Shown: positions 8,874 through 22,403, counted from the first letter of the stretch. The stretch is DNA of 39,037 nucleotides from Marinobacter manganoxydans MnI7-9 (GCF_000235625.1 NZ_AGTR01000088.1:1-39037), one strand, 5' to 3'. Notes: generated by a model from the letters alone, not told the origin. Numbers and translations: made by a program.

Positions 8874-8874
<1 letters not shown>
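7228..8874 (+). CDS. FAD/NAD(P)-dependent oxidoreductase, glutamate-synthase small-subunit-like, with ferredoxin domain
   Basis: A 548-aa flavin and iron-sulfur enzyme. The N-terminal domain carries two Cys clusters (CNQACP near residue 33, and a second Cys group near residues 75-90) typical of the Fe-S domain of GltD-like proteins. An FAD-binding GAGPSGLSAAYHLARLG follows at about residue 133 and an NAD(P)-binding GGGNTAMD at about residue 262. The C-terminus is a two-cluster bacterial ferredoxin domain beginning near C484. There is no glutamate synthase large subunit next to it. Its stop overlaps the nifJ start by one base, so it most likely shuttles electrons between NAD(P)(H) and the ferredoxin pool used by pyruvate:ferredoxin oxidoreductase. 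The physiological partner is an inference. The ATG overlaps the preceding stop by 4 bp and has a GGGAGG ribosome-binding site. Confidence 0.88.
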
Positions 8875-12464
<3,590 letters not shown>

Positions 12465-12479
<15 letters not shown>

Positions 12480-12497
12480 CATAACGGTGACACAACG
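12465..12497. repeat. Three tandem 11-bp repeats across the nifJ stop codon
   Basis: GTGACACAAGG, GTGACATAACG and GTGACACAACG follow each other at 12465-12475, 12476-12486 and 12487-12497. They begin in the last codons of nifJ and run into the 72-bp spacer before the next gene. The 11-bp period is about one helical turn. They could be a slippage duplication or phased protein sites. Confidence 0.7.
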
Positions 12498-12551
12498 GTC
12501 GTGAATACTTGCATTCTGGAACAGGGATAACCCAAAGATGGAGAATGGCCT

Positions 12552-13574
12552 ATGGACTTGACGACCCATTACATGGGGCTGCGCCTGCGCAATCCGCTGG
12601 TCGCTTCGGCATCACCGCTGAATGGCGATCTCGACCAGCTCTGCCGGCTTGAAAATGCCGGTGCCGGCGCCGTCGTGCTGCCGTCGATCTTCGAGGAGCA
12701 GATTCTCGCGGAGCGGGATGAGTTTGAACATCGCACCGAAGGGACGGCGGACGGATGCGCCGAGGCACTGAGCTTTTTTCCGGGCCACGGTGGCTGCGGC
12801 TTTGGGCCGGAGCGTTATCTCGACATGGTGCGCCGAGCCAAGGAGGCGCTCGGCATCCCGGTGATTGCCAGTCTGAACTGTGTCTCGCAGTCCGGCTGGG
12901 TCGACTATGCGCGCGGGCTGCAGGACGCCGGCGCCGATGCGATAGAGCTCAATATCTACTTTGTCCCGACCGATCTGGCGATGGCAGGTCGCGACGTCGA
13001 GCAGCGCCATCTCGACATCCTGGCGGCGGTGAAGGGGGCGGTTACGATCCCGGTTGCGGTCAAGATCGGCCCCTGCTTCAGTGCGCCGGGGGCGATGGCC
13101 CGGGCGCTCGCCGAGGCCGGTGCGGACGCATTGGTACTGTTTAACCGGATCTACCCACCCGACATCGATGTCGCGACGCTACGGCTGTCGCTGGATCTTG
13201 AGCTCAGCACGCCGGCGGAGATGCGGCTGCCACTGTTGTGGGTTGCCGTGCTCCATGGACGTATTCCGGCGGCCCTGGCTGCCAGCACCGGGGTGGAGTC
13301 GGCGGAAGATGTGTTCAAATATCTGCTGGCCGGTGCGGACGTGGTCATGACCACCGCCGCCTTGCTGCGCCACGGCCCCGAACATATGCGGACTCTCATC
13401 GACGGCTTGACCGCCTTGCTGTCCGCACGCGGCATTGACTCGCTCGGCGATATCCGTGGCCGCATGAGTCAGTTGCACCTGAAGGACGCAATGGCCTTCG
13501 AACGGGCTGCTTACAGGCACATGTTGCAAAGTTACAGGATCCCCCACAAATATGCCGCAGGAGGCAAACCATGA
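12552..13574 (+). CDS. Dihydroorotate dehydrogenase-like flavoprotein
   Basis: A 340-aa TIM-barrel FMN protein of the dihydroorotate dehydrogenase/PreA superfamily. The N-terminus has the family opening ([11 protein letters not shown] near residue 13). Substrate and flavin loops follow: SLN near residue 108, ELN near residue 135, and VKIGP at about 172-176. It is not likely to be the pyrimidine-biosynthetic enzyme, because it sits in a catabolic operon. Related DHOD-like proteins accompany nifJ in anaerobes, and its electron acceptor and substrate are unknown. It lies 72 bp after nifJ, the only real gap inside the nifJ-nhaA run. It overlaps the following ATPase gene by 4 bp (ATGA), so the two are probably co-translated. 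Confidence 0.85.
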   Translation: MDLTTHYMGLRLRNPLVASASPLNGDLDQLCRLENAGAGAVVLPSIFEEQILAERDEFEHRTEGTADGCAEALSFFPGHGGCGFGPERYLDMVRRAKEALGIPVIASLNCVSQSGWVDYARGLQDAGADAIELNIYFVPTDLAMAGRDVEQRHLDILAAVKGAVTIPVAVKIGPCFSAPGAMARALAEAGADALVLFNRIYPPDIDVATLRLSLDLELSTPAEMRLPLLWVAVLHGRIPAALAASTGVESAEDVFKYLLAGADVVMTTAALLRHGPEHMRTLIDGLTALLSARGIDSLGDIRGRMSQLHLKDAMAFERAAYRHMLQSYRIPHKYAAGGKP

Positions 13575-16003
13575 AGACCAGCACACTGGAAGTCGGCGGT
13601 CTGTTATCGGCACTGAGTGCCCAGGGCGTGGAGAAGCAGTTGTTGAGGTTGCCTGGCGTCAAGAAAGCCGAGGTCAACTATGTGGCCGGCAGCGCGACGG
13701 TCACTTACGATGAGGTCAAGGTCGATCTTGAGGCCATCAAGGCCCGGATACACGAGTGCGGCTATCACTGTTCCGGAGAACAGTTACCCAGGCATGTATG
13801 CGACCGGCGGGACCAGTCGGGTGAGGCGGGGGATAAGGCGGTGCGTGGCCATGCCCATACCTCCCATGCTGCCGCCGCCCACGACAATGGGGCCCACCCT
13901 GCTGAACACGGCCAGCATACCGGCGCCAAGGACGAGATGGCCGAAGAGATGGGTCACGGCGGAGGCATGGGCATGCAGGCGATGGTGCGCGACATGCGCA
14001 ACCGTTTCTGGGTTTGCCTGATCTTCACCATACCGATTTTTATTTATTCCCCCATGGGCGGGCTGTTCGACCCGCCGGCGCCGCCCTTCGGGCTGCGGCT
14101 TGACCTCTGGCTGTTAATTCTCGCAAGCATCGCGGTGCTCTGGCCAAGCTGGCCATTCTTTGTTGCCGCCTGGCGCGCGCTGAAAAATGGCGTGCTCAAC
14201 ATGGCGGTGCTGGTGGTGCTGTCGGTGGGCACCGGCTACCTGTTCAGCATCGGTTCCACGCTCTTTTTCCCGGGTGTGCAATTTTTCGAGGCGGTGGCGG
14301 TGCTGCTGGTGTTCATCCTGCTTGGCCACTGGCTGGAGATGCGCGCCCGCGCCGGGGCCTCGGACGCCATCCGGTCGTTGATGGACCTGGCACCACCCAA
14401 GGCGACGGTGCTGCGTGATGGCCAGGAACAGGAGATTCCCACGGCCGAGGTATTGAAGGACGACATCGTCGTGATCCGCCCCGGCAACAAGATCCCGGTG
14501 GACGGCGAGGTACTGGAGGGCGAGTCCCAGGTGGATGAGTCCATGCTCACCGGCGAGTCCATGCCAGTGGAGAAGAAACCTGGCGATACGGTGATCGGTG
14601 CCACCATCAACAAGAGTGGCAGCTTCAGGTATCGCGCCACCAAGGTGGGTTCCGACACGGCCCTGGCGCAGATTGTCAAGCTGGTGCAGGAGGCGCAGAA
14701 TTCCAAGGCGCCGGCACAGCTGCTGGCGGACAAGGCCTCCCAGTGGTTGGTGGTGATCGCCATTGTAGTTGGCCTGCTCACCTTCGCCGTCTGGTTCTGG
14801 TTGCTCGGCCAGACGCTGCTATTCGCCGTGACCCTGACCATCACTGTGTTCGTCATCGCCTGCCCGGACGCCCTGGGTCTTGCCACGCCCATGGCGGTGA
14901 TGGTAGGCACCGGCCTGGGCGCCAAGAACGGCATTCTGTTCAAGAACGCCTCGGCACTTGAGGATGCCACCCGGCTGGATATCGTGGTGTTCGACAAGAC
15001 CGGCACCCTGACCCTGGGCGAGCCCCAGGTGGTCGAAGTCGTCGTGGCGGCGGACAGCACCGAGGAGGCGCTCCTCGCTCTGGCTGGAACCGTGGAGCAG
15101 GGTTCGGACCACCCCCTGGCCCAGGCCATTCAGAGGCGGGCCGAAGGATTGCAACTCGAACCGCTGACCGGCTTCACCAACATCGAGGGCAAGGGTGCCC
15201 GGGCCGAGGTTGGCGGCAAGACCGTCCTGCTCGGCAACCGCCGGCTGATGGACGAAGAAACGGTCGATATGGCGAGCCTGAAGGACGAGGCGGCTCGTCT
15301 TCAGAGTGCGGGGCAAACCGCGGTGCATGTTGCCCGGGATGGGAAACTGGTCGGCCTCATTGCCATTGCGGATGCGCCGAGACCCACCGCTGCGGCGATG
15401 GTCAGGAAGATGCGGGAACGCGGCGTGGAGGTGGCCATGCTCACCGGCGACAACCAGGCCACCGCCGAGCGCATCGCCGGGGAGTTGGGCATCGGCACGG
15501 TGATCGCCGATGTACTGCCGGGGCAAAAGGCGGACAAAATCAAGGAGCTCCAGGCTCAGGGCAAGAAGGTTGGCATGGTGGGCGACGGCGTCAATGACGC
15601 CCCGGCACTGACCCAGGCGGAGGTGGGTTTTGCCATCGGCGCCGGCACCGACGTGGCCATGGAAAGTGCCGATGTGGTGTTGATGAAGAGCGATCCCTAC
15701 GACGTGCTCGGGGCCATTGAGCTGTCGCGCGCCACCCTGCGCAAGATGCACCAGAACCTGTTCTGGGCCGTGGCCTACAATGTTGTCGCCTTCCCGGCGG
15801 CGGCGGGCGTATTCTATCCACTGGTGCTGAGTCCCACGGTGGCGGCGATCGCCATGTCCGGCAGCTCGGCACTGGTGGCGGTGAATGCCCTGCTGCTCAA
15901 GCGCACGCGGCTGGAGGGCATCCGCACGTTCCGGTCCGGCTCCGCCTCGGCAAGTACTGAAAGTGCTGCAACTATGACAAGTTTTGAGGGGAATCCGGGG
16001 TGA
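13571..16003 (+). CDS. P1B-type heavy-metal ATPase with CPD motif and degenerate HMA domain
   Basis: An 810-aa metal-exporting or metal-supplying P-type ATPase of the inner membrane. Residues 1-60 fold like an HMA domain but have lost the CxxC metal site, while a new Cys set (C63, C67, C77) follows. Residues 95-135 are His-rich. Then come the membrane segments, the TGES actuator motif near residue 332, the phosphorylation site DKTGT with D475, and GDGVNDAP near residue 675. The membrane metal motif reads C431-P432-D433, instead of CPC (CopA) or CPH (CopB). The last helices carry a YN and an MSGSS motif as in Cu(I) ATPases. Copper is the default guess, but the CPD motif makes the specificity uncertain. 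AGGAGG precedes the ATG, and the gene overlaps both neighbours by 4 bp. Confidence 0.9.
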   Translation: MKTSTLEVGGLLSALSAQGVEKQLLRLPGVKKAEVNYVAGSATVTYDEVKVDLEAIKARIHECGYHCSGEQLPRHVCDRRDQSGEAGDKAVRGHAHTSHAAAAHDNGAHPAEHGQHTGAKDEMAEEMGHGGGMGMQAMVRDMRNRFWVCLIFTIPIFIYSPMGGLFDPPAPPFGLRLDLWLLILASIAVLWPSWPFFVAAWRALKNGVLNMAVLVVLSVGTGYLFSIGSTLFFPGVQFFEAVAVLLVFILLGHWLEMRARAGASDAIRSLMDLAPPKATVLRDGQEQEIPTAEVLKDDIVVIRPGNKIPVDGEVLEGESQVDESMLTGESMPVEKKPGDTVIGATINKSGSFRYRATKVGSDTALAQIVKLVQEAQNSKAPAQLLADKASQWLVVIAIVVGLLTFAVWFWLLGQTLLFAVTLTITVFVIACPDALGLATPMAVMVGTGLGAKNGILFKNASALEDATRLDIVVFDKTGTLTLGEPQVVEVVVAADSTEEALLALAGTVEQGSDHPLAQAIQRRAEGLQLEPLTGFTNIEGKGARAEVGGKTVLLGNRRLMDEETVDMASLKDEAARLQSAGQTAVHVARDGKLVGLIAIADAPRPTAAAMVRKMRERGVEVAMLTGDNQATAERIAGELGIGTVIADVLPGQKADKIKELQAQGKKVGMVGDGVNDAPALTQAEVGFAIGAGTDVAMESADVVLMKSDPYDVLGAIELSRATLRKMHQNLFWAVAYNVVAFPAAAGVFYPLVLSPTVAAIAMSGSSALVAVNALLLKRTRLEGIRTFRSGSASASTESAATMTSFEGNPG

Positions 16004-17180
16004 GCTCCGGGGCTCTGTCGCGCCTGCAGCTCATCGCAGGCCTGACGACGCTCGCAGCAATGCTGCTTGCGCTGCTGATCGACAATTCGCCCGCGCAAGC
16101 CTGGTATGACATTATCCACCATTTACCGGTGTCCTTGCGCGTCGGTGAGTTTGCCATCGACAAGCCCATCATCCTCTGGATCAATGATGGGCTGATGGTG
16201 TTTTTTTCCTGCTCATTGCCCTGGAGCTGAAACGCGAGGTGCTGGAAGGACAACTGGCGACACCCAAGGCGATTGCCACACCCGGTTTCGCCGCCCTCGG
16301 CGGCATGGCTGTCCCGGCGCTGATCTATACAGTGTTCAACGCCGGCGATCCGGAGGCCATGCGCGGCTGGGCGATTCCCGCCGCTACCGACGCGGTGCTG
16401 GCGTTGACCGTGCTCGTGCTGCTTGGCCCACGTGTGCCGGTCTCGCTCAAGGTGTTCCTGACAGCGGTGGCGATCTTCGATGACCTGGGGGCAATCGTCA
16501 TCATCGCGTTGTTCTATACCGAGCAGCTCGCCACAACATCGCTGGTGCTGGCGGCCCTGGGGATTGCGGCCCTGGTGGCGCTCAATGTCTTCAAGGTCAC
16601 CCGTACCGGGGCTTACGTCGTCGTGGGTGTGTTTCTCTGGGTCGCCGTGCTCAAGTCCGGTGTTCATGCGACGCTGGCCGGGGTGGCCATAGGCCTGGCG
16701 ATTCCCATGCGGGCCAGGCAGGGCGGCCGCTCTTTCTCGCCGCTGAAAGATGCGGAACAGGCGCTTCAGCCGTGGGTGGCGCTCGGCGTGGTACCCATCT
16801 TCGCGTTCTTCAACTCCGGCATTGTGCTGACGCTGGCGAGTGCAGCCACGCTGGCCTCTCCGACGTCGCTGGGGATCTTGCTAGGGCTGTTCGTCGGGAA
16901 ACCGCTGGGTATCTTTGGCTTCACCTGGCTTTCGGTGCGGCTAGGGGTGGCAAGACTTCCAGAGTCGGTGAGCTGGGGTCAGCTCGCCGGCGTGGCCATG
17001 GTCGCCGGCATCGGCTTCACCATGAGCCTGTTCATCGCCGGCCTCGCCTTCCCCGATCCGGAGGCGTTTCGCAGCGCCCGTCTCAGTGTGATTGCGGGCT
17101 CGCTGCTGTCGGCGGTCGCCGGCGTGGTGGTCCTGATGAAGGCCACGCACCCACGGTTTAATCCCCCGGAGCACAGCTGA
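16000..17180 (+). pseudogene. nhaA: Na+/H+ antiporter NhaA gene interrupted by a frameshift
   Basis: NhaA exchanges external protons for cytoplasmic sodium at the inner membrane. The first reading frame starts with GTG at 16000 (overlapping the ATPase stop) and contains the NhaA N-terminus up to IND-GLMVFF. It then runs through a T7 tract (16201-16207) into an out-of-frame stop at about 16228. The rest of the protein continues in another frame to 17180 and includes the conserved FDDLGA double-Asp motif. One additional T would restore the expected FLL-ALELKRE region at full length, about 393 aa. The coding sequence is otherwise intact on both sides. It could be a true recent mutation, a sequencing error in a homopolymer, or rescue by slippage on the T tract. 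Confidence 0.85.
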
Positions 17181-17223
17181 CTCCGGCGGGCGCAGGCCCC
17201 GGCCTAAAAAGGAAGGAGACCCA

Positions 17224-19770
17224 ATGAATAATGAAACCCCTGTCAGCCAGCCGCTATACGGCCTGTTGCATACGGATGTCGAGGGATTCGATGTTCTGGC
17301 CGAGATGGCCCTTGATATGCGTTCGTCGTGGAATCATGCCACCGACCGGGTGTGGCGACAGCTGGACCCCGACCTCTGGGAGTTGACCAAGAACCCTTGG
17401 GTTGTCCTGCAGACGGTCTCGCGGGAGAAGCTCGAGGGTGTTCTGGCCGATCCCGTTTTCCGCAAAAAAACCGAGGATCTGGTGCAAAGCCGGCGAGATG
17501 CTTCTCAGGCGCCGGCGTGGTTTCAGCAAACCTATCCGCACTCGTCTTTGACCTGTGTTGCCTATTTCAGCATGGAGTTCATGCTGGGTGAGGCGTTGCC
17601 CATTTACTCCGGAGGGCTGGGCAATGTGGCCGGTGATCAGCTCAAGGCCGCCAGCGATCTGGGCGTTCCGGTGATCGGCGTGGGGCTGCTTTATCAACAA
17701 GGTTATTTTCGCCAACTGATCGACCGGGACGGCGCGCAACAGGCCCTCTACCCGTTTAACGATCCGGGCCAGTTGCCGATTACGCCGTTGCGCCGTCCCG
17801 ACGGGGAGTGGTTGCGGATACAGCTCGACCTGCCCGGGCACGCGATCTGGTTGCGTGCCTGGCAGGTTCAGGTCGGCCGGGTGAAGCTTTATCTCCTGGA
17901 CAGTAATGATGCGGCGAACTACCCGCCGTACCGCGGAATAACCAGTGAACTGTATGGCGGGGCGCCACATCAGCGCCTGATGCAGGAAGTGATTCTCGGA
18001 GTCGGCGGCTGGCGGCTGCTCGCCGCGCTCGGCATCGAACCGGAAGTCTGTCATCTGAACGAAGGGCATGCGGCACTCGCCGTGCTGGAGCGCGCGCGCA
18101 GTTTCATGCAGCAGACCGGGCAGCCCTTTGATGTCGCACTGGCCGCCACGCGCGCGGGTAATCTTTTCACCACCCACACGGCGGTGGCCGCCGGCTTCGA
18201 CCGTTTCGCACCGGGCCTCATCGAACACTGTCTGGGTGGATACGCAAGCAACCAGCTCGGTATTACGCTCCAGGATTTGCTGGCGCTGGGTCGCCGGAAT
18301 CCGGACGATCCGGCCGAGGATTTCAATATGGCGTATCTGGCGATCCGTGGCAGCGGAGCGGTGAATGGCGTGAGCCACCTGCATGGCAAGGTGAGCCGGC
18401 ACCTGTTTGCGCCGCTGTTTCCACGCTGGCCGGTGGATGAGGTGCCAGTCGCACACGTGACTAACGGCGTTCATATGCCGACCTGGGATTCGGCGGCGGC
18501 GGATGACCTTTGGACCCGGGCTTGTGGCAAGGATCGCTGGCTGGGGACGACGGAAGCCCATGAGCAGCACATTCGCGCCCTCTCAGATGCCAGTCTGTGG
18601 CAATTTCGCCAGGCCGGCAGCAGGGCCGTGGTTGAATATGTCCGTGATCGATTATCCCGGGAGCTGGCCGCCTCCGGCGAGGCGCCCGAGGCCGCTGATG
18701 CTGCGAAACAGCTGTTTGATCCCGGCGTACTGACGCTGGGCTTCGCCCGTCGCTTCGCCACCTATAAGAGGCCGAACCTGCTGCTGCATGATCCGGAGCG
18801 CCTGTTGCGCCTGCTGACTGACCCCGAACGCCCGGTGCAGCTCATTATGGCCGGCAAGGCCCATCCGCAGGACCGGGAAGGCCAGGCCCTGATCCAGCAG
18901 TGGATGCATTTCATCCGGCGGCCCGAGGTACGCTCCCGGGTGATCTTCCTCAGCGACTATGACATGCACTTGGCGGAGCACCTGGTGCAGGGTGTGGACG
19001 TCTGGCTCAATACGCCTCGCCGGCCCTGGGAGGCCAGTGGCACCAGTGGGATGAAGGTACTTGTCAATGGTGGTATCAATCTGTCGGAACTGGACGGCTG
19101 GTGGGCCGAAGCCTACACGCCCGATGTGGGGTGGGCACTGGGGGACGGCCAGGAACATGGCGACGATCCGGCCCGGGATGCGGCTGAAGCCGATGCGCTG
19201 TACGACCTGCTCGAACGCGAAGTGATCCCCGAGTTCTATACGCGTGATGAACAAGGCATTCCCTCCGCCTGGGTGAACCGGATGCGCGAGAGCATGGCGC
19301 GGTTGACACCGCGCTTTTCTACCAACCGTACGGTGCGCGAATACACCGAGCAACACTACCTCCCGGCTGCCGCTGCATACCGTGAGCGGGCCGCTGGCAA
19401 AGGGGGAGTCGGCGCGGAACTGGTTGAATGGCGGCACGCGCTGGATCACAAATGGGCCGCGATACGCTTCGGCGACGTTGAGGTCGAGCCTGACGGTGAA
19501 CAACACCTCTTCGAGGTTCAGGTCTACCTCGGAGACCTTGATCCGGAGGCCGTGCGGGTTGAGCTCTACGCCGACGGCAGGGACGGTAGCGCACCTGAAC
19601 GGGTGGAGATGCAGCGCCTGCGGCAACCGACGGACGGCGAAAGCGGCTACAGCTATCGCGCAGCAGCCCCTGCGGCCCGCCCGGCGACAGACTATACCGC
19701 GCGACTCATGCCGCATCACAATGGTGTGGCGATCCCCCTGGAAGCTGCTCACATCCTTTGGCAACGGTGA
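17224..19770 (+). CDS. glgP: Alpha-glucan (glycogen) phosphorylase, GT35 family
   Basis: An 848-aa enzyme that releases glucose-1-phosphate from glycogen or maltodextrin using phosphate and PLP in the cytoplasm. Early in the chain are YFSMEF near residue 116 and a YSGGLG-type glucan-binding loop near 130. VTNGVH lies near residue 411. The PLP lysine region EASGTSGMK ends at K611, and the GGINLSELDGWW stretch follows. It is of the shorter bacterial/archaeal alpha-glucan phosphorylase type, with a roughly 120-residue C-terminal beta-rich extension. An AAGGAGG ribosome-binding site lies 7 nt before the ATG, and the gene starts 43 bp after nhaA. In context it would feed glycogen carbon into the PFOR and (formerly) phosphoketolase reactions under low oxygen. 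Confidence 0.93.
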   Translation: MNNETPVSQPLYGLLHTDVEGFDVLAEMALDMRSSWNHATDRVWRQLDPDLWELTKNPWVVLQTVSREKLEGVLADPVFRKKTEDLVQSRRDASQAPAWFQQTYPHSSLTCVAYFSMEFMLGEALPIYSGGLGNVAGDQLKAASDLGVPVIGVGLLYQQGYFRQLIDRDGAQQALYPFNDPGQLPITPLRRPDGEWLRIQLDLPGHAIWLRAWQVQVGRVKLYLLDSNDAANYPPYRGITSELYGGAPHQRLMQEVILGVGGWRLLAALGIEPEVCHLNEGHAALAVLERARSFMQQTGQPFDVALAATRAGNLFTTHTAVAAGFDRFAPGLIEHCLGGYASNQLGITLQDLLALGRRNPDDPAEDFNMAYLAIRGSGAVNGVSHLHGKVSRHLFAPLFPRWPVDEVPVAHVTNGVHMPTWDSAAADDLWTRACGKDRWLGTTEAHEQHIRALSDASLWQFRQAGSRAVVEYVRDRLSRELAASGEAPEAADAAKQLFDPGVLTLGFARRFATYKRPNLLLHDPERLLRLLTDPERPVQLIMAGKAHPQDREGQALIQQWMHFIRRPEVRSRVIFLSDYDMHLAEHLVQGVDVWLNTPRRPWEASGTSGMKVLVNGGINLSELDGWWAEAYTPDVGWALGDGQEHGDDPARDAAEADALYDLLEREVIPEFYTRDEQGIPSAWVNRMRESMARLTPRFSTNRTVREYTEQHYLPAAAAYRERAAGKGGVGAELVEWRHALDHKWAAIRFGDVEVEPDGEQHLFEVQVYLGDLDPEAVRVELYADGRDGSAPERVEMQRLRQPTDGESGYSYRAAAPAARPATDYTARLMPHHNGVAIPLEAAHILWQR

Positions 19771-19845
19771 GCGGGCGGGTATCGCGCATCCAGGAAGATC
19801 GCGAGTCGGGTTGGTGTCCTGGCGCGCAGGAGACACTCAGGAGAG

Positions 19846-20517
19846 ATGAAAGCACGTATGACCAGGGAACACAGGTTTTCATGGCCGGTGCGCAGGCTTG
19901 CGCTGCTGGGGCTGGCGGGGGTTGCGGTGTTCGGGGCGGCAATTATCGCCCTGCACCTGACCGGCAGCGGGGTCGACTGGACCAGCGATTATGTCAGCGA
20001 CCTGGCTAACCAGCCGTTTGGCTGGCTGTTCATGGTTGGCGCCTTCGTGCATGGCTGGGGTAACCTGGCGCTGACCCTGGCCCTGCGCGGCGCGCTGCGC
20101 CCGGGGCCGCTGCGGACCTGGTCGGTACTGCTGTTCGGCCTGGCCGCGGTCGGTATCCTGCTGGCGGCGTTGTTTCCCATCGAGGCACCCGGCCAGGCGC
20201 CGAACCTGCCCGGGCAGATACACCGGGGGGCAGCCAGCCTGGCGTTTGCACTGGAACTCGCCGCGCTGTTCGTGTTTTCAGCGGCCTTTCGCCGTCAGCT
20301 CGACTGGCGCCGCCAGCGCGCCGCCTCGCTGGTGCTGTCGGCGATCGCGGCGACGGCGGTGACGGCGTTCGTGATCGCCATTCAACTGGATATCGCGCCG
20401 GGCCTGGCGGAGCGTGTCGCGCTGGCGGTTTTCCTGGTCTGGGAAGTTTGGGCTTGCCTGCAGGTCATCCGGCCGCAACAGAAACCTGAGCCTGACCTGA
20501 AGCACTCCTATCCCTGA
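19846..20517 (+). CDS. DUF998-family membrane protein
   Basis: A 223-aa integral membrane protein with about six hydrophobic helices. The YVSDLANQPFGWLF stretch near residue 45 and the GxxHGWGN segment near residue 63 are typical of DUF998 proteins, whose biochemical role is unknown. Two ATG codons are possible, 19846 and 19858. GGAGAG abuts the first almost directly, whereas the second leaves a longer gap, so the start is uncertain by four codons. It follows glgP by 75 bp, and the decayed phosphoketolase lies just downstream. Confidence 0.8.
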   Translation: MKARMTREHRFSWPVRRLALLGLAGVAVFGAAIIALHLTGSGVDWTSDYVSDLANQPFGWLFMVGAFVHGWGNLALTLALRGALRPGPLRTWSVLLFGLAAVGILLAALFPIEAPGQAPNLPGQIHRGAASLAFALELAALFVFSAAFRRQLDWRRQRAASLVLSAIAATAVTAFVIAIQLDIAPGLAERVALAVFLVWEVWACLQVIRPQQKPEPDLKHSYP

Positions 20518-20573
20518 CTTTGTGGAGGACCTGATCTTGAAAAACCTATACAAACCGAACAAGCCAGTGCCGG

Positions 20574-21098
20574 GCCGAGCCCGCCGGCGACGTGCCGACT
20601 CTGGAGATCCTGGCGGCGGTGGATATTCTGCGCCGCCACCTGCCCGAGCTCAGGGTGCGTGTGATCAACGTGGTGGATCTCATGACCCTGCAGGACCAGG
20701 CGGAACACCCGAACGGGCTGTCACACAAGGACTTCGACACCCTGTTCACGACCGATAAACCGATCATCTTCGCCTATCACGGGTATCCCTGGCTGATCCA
20801 TCGCCTGACCTACCGGCGCACCAATCACAAGAACCTCCACGTGCGTGGCTACAAGGAGGAAGGCACCACCACGCCGTTCGACATGGTGGTGCGCAATGAC
20901 ATGGACCGTTTCCACCTGGTGGCGGATGTCATTGATCGGGTTCCGCAACTGGGGTCACGGGCCGCCTATCTCAAGCAATGGCTGCGTGACCGGCTGATCG
21001 AGCATCGGCATCACATCATCGAGCACGGCGTGGATATGCCGGAGATTACCCAATGGCGCTGGGGGGCAACCGCGGACCCCACCCGAAGTCAAGAATAA
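20574..21098 (+). pseudogene. xfp: C-terminal remnant of phosphoketolase
   Basis: Phosphoketolase splits xylulose-5-phosphate or fructose-6-phosphate with phosphate to give acetyl-phosphate. Only about the last 170 of some 790 residues remain. Homology starts at [14 protein letters not shown] and runs through DALFTTDKP-like and [11 protein letters not shown] segments, [18 protein letters not shown] and [14 protein letters not shown] to the family C-terminus. All TPP-binding and catalytic N-terminal parts are missing. There is no proper start in frame; the upstream in-frame stop is at 20538-20540. A GGAGG plus TTG at 20537 opens a short reading frame that joins the remnant out of phase, as would follow an internal deletion. 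The preserved tail has no obvious defects, so the loss may be recent. Confidence 0.88.
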
Positions 21099-21151
21099 TT
21101 CCCATGGCTACAGGCTCCCATGCCTGCAGCCAATAACGCTCGTCGCTGCGG

Positions 21152-21177
21152 AAAAGCCGGGTCGCTACTCCCGGCTT
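21152..21177 (-). terminator. Hairpin at the 3' end of the Cfa-like gene
   Basis: A perfect 8-bp stem AAGCCGGG/CCCGGCTT (21154-21161 and 21170-21177) with an 8-nt loop overlaps the end of the methyltransferase gene. On the minus strand it is followed by TTTTCC. The T-run is short, so this is a moderate intrinsic terminator for that gene. Confidence 0.6.
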
Positions 21178-22403
21178 AACTCCACCTGCATCACATTGAT
21201 ACCTCCGGCGCGAAACATACCGGCACAGCTGGCCAGGTAAAACCGCCACTTTCGCACGAACATCTCGCTGTACCCGAGCGCCCGTATCGCCGGTATCTGT
21301 TCGTCGACGTTCGCCAGCCACTTTTCCAGCGTAATGGCGTAATCCTGCCCGAATTCGAACACATCGTTCACCACCAGGCCGCTATCGGCGGCAACAGCTT
21401 CAAAACGCTTTCTGGAAGGCAGCATACCACCGGGGAAAATATGTTCCCTCAAAAAGTCGTTGCCGGAGCGATATCGCTCAAATCGCTCCTCGGCAATGGT
21501 AATGGTCTGTATCATTGCCTTGCCGCCAGGTCTCAGGTAGTCGTGCACATCCCTCATGTAGGCGGGCCAGTACGATTCGCCAACGTGCTCAAACATCCCG
21601 ATTGATACCAGGTAATCAAAGGGGCCGGACAGCTCCCGGTAGTCCTGTAAACGAACCTCGGCATTTTCCGCCAGTCCGGCGGACTCGAGTCGCTGGCGGG
21701 CATAATCCGCCTGTTCGCCGGACAGGGTCGCACCGGTCACATGGCATCCGTGTGTGGCTGCGATTTCCATGAAACCACCCCAGCCACAGCCTATTTCCAG
21801 AATGCGGCTTCCCGGTTCCGGTGCCAGTCGCTGAAGGATGCGTTCATATTTCGCTTTCTGGGCCTCGTAAAGCGAGAGGGACGTATTGCCGTCAAACAGG
21901 GCGCAGGAGTATGTCATGCTCCGGTCCAGCCAGAGCTGATAAAAGTCGTTGCCTAAATCATAGTGCTCCTGGACGTTCTTACGGCTGCGTTTCAGTGTAT
22001 TGGAAGACAACCGGTGCCTGCACCAGTGCCATAACCTGAGCCATACGCTGGTGTGCAAAACCCGATCAAAAACAACGATATTGCCTGCGGCGAGGCGCAT
22101 CAGGGCAAGCAAGTCGGGTGTGGACCATTTGCCTGCCATGTAGTCTTCGCCCAATCCCACGTCACCGTGGGTGATCAGGTGATCGATGACATCCCACTGC
22201 AGCAATGCCATTTCCGCATGCACACCGTCTTGTTTTCCTTCATGGCGGGTCGTCTTTCCATCCGGCCATGTAAGCGATAACGAACCGAACTGAAGAGATT
22301 TCAGCGCCTGCAGGAAAAGATTACGGTGAATTGCGCTCGTCTTTCCCGTTGGCTTTTCCCGGGACCCCAGGTGCCCGCCTTCCGGCAAGGATTCCCTGCT
22401 CAT
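21165..22403 (-). CDS. cfa: Cyclopropane-fatty-acyl-phospholipid synthase family methyltransferase
   Basis: A 412-aa SAM-dependent enzyme of the Cfa/mycolic-acid cyclopropane synthase family, which adds a methylene group to unsaturated acyl chains of membrane phospholipids. The N-terminal lipid-binding half includes LGEDYMAGKW near residue 85. The YDLGNDFYQLWLD stretch near residue 147 is a family signature. The SAM-binding motif LEIGCGWGGF contains E203. SIGMFEHVG and the C-terminal EFG.DYA..L..W segments complete the fold. Length is somewhat above E. coli Cfa (382 aa). It is transcribed toward the anaerobic block and converges with the phosphoketolase remnant 66 bp away. Which side of the GC boundary it belongs to is not certain. 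The exact lipid product is not predictable. Confidence 0.9.
   Translation of the reverse strand: MSRESLPEGGHLGSREKPTGKTSAIHRNLFLQALKSLQFGSLSLTWPDGKTTRHEGKQDGVHAEMALLQWDVIDHLITHGDVGLGEDYMAGKWSTPDLLALMRLAAGNIVVFDRVLHTSVWLRLWHWCRHRLSSNTLKRSRKNVQEHYDLGNDFYQLWLDRSMTYSCALFDGNTSLSLYEAQKAKYERILQRLAPEPGSRILEIGCGWGGFMEIAATHGCHVTGATLSGEQADYARQRLESAGLAENAEVRLQDYRELSGPFDYLVSIGMFEHVGESYWPAYMRDVHDYLRPGGKAMIQTITIAEERFERYRSGNDFLREHIFPGGMLPSRKRFEAVAADSGLVVNDVFEFGQDYAITLEKWLANVDEQIPAIRALGYSEMFVRKWRFYLASCAGMFRAGGINVMQVELSRE

Noticed and set aside
14236-15751. Long minus-strand frames opposite the P-type ATPase
   Set aside because: They mirror the codon structure of the ATPase gene, have no ribosome-binding sites and show no protein motifs.
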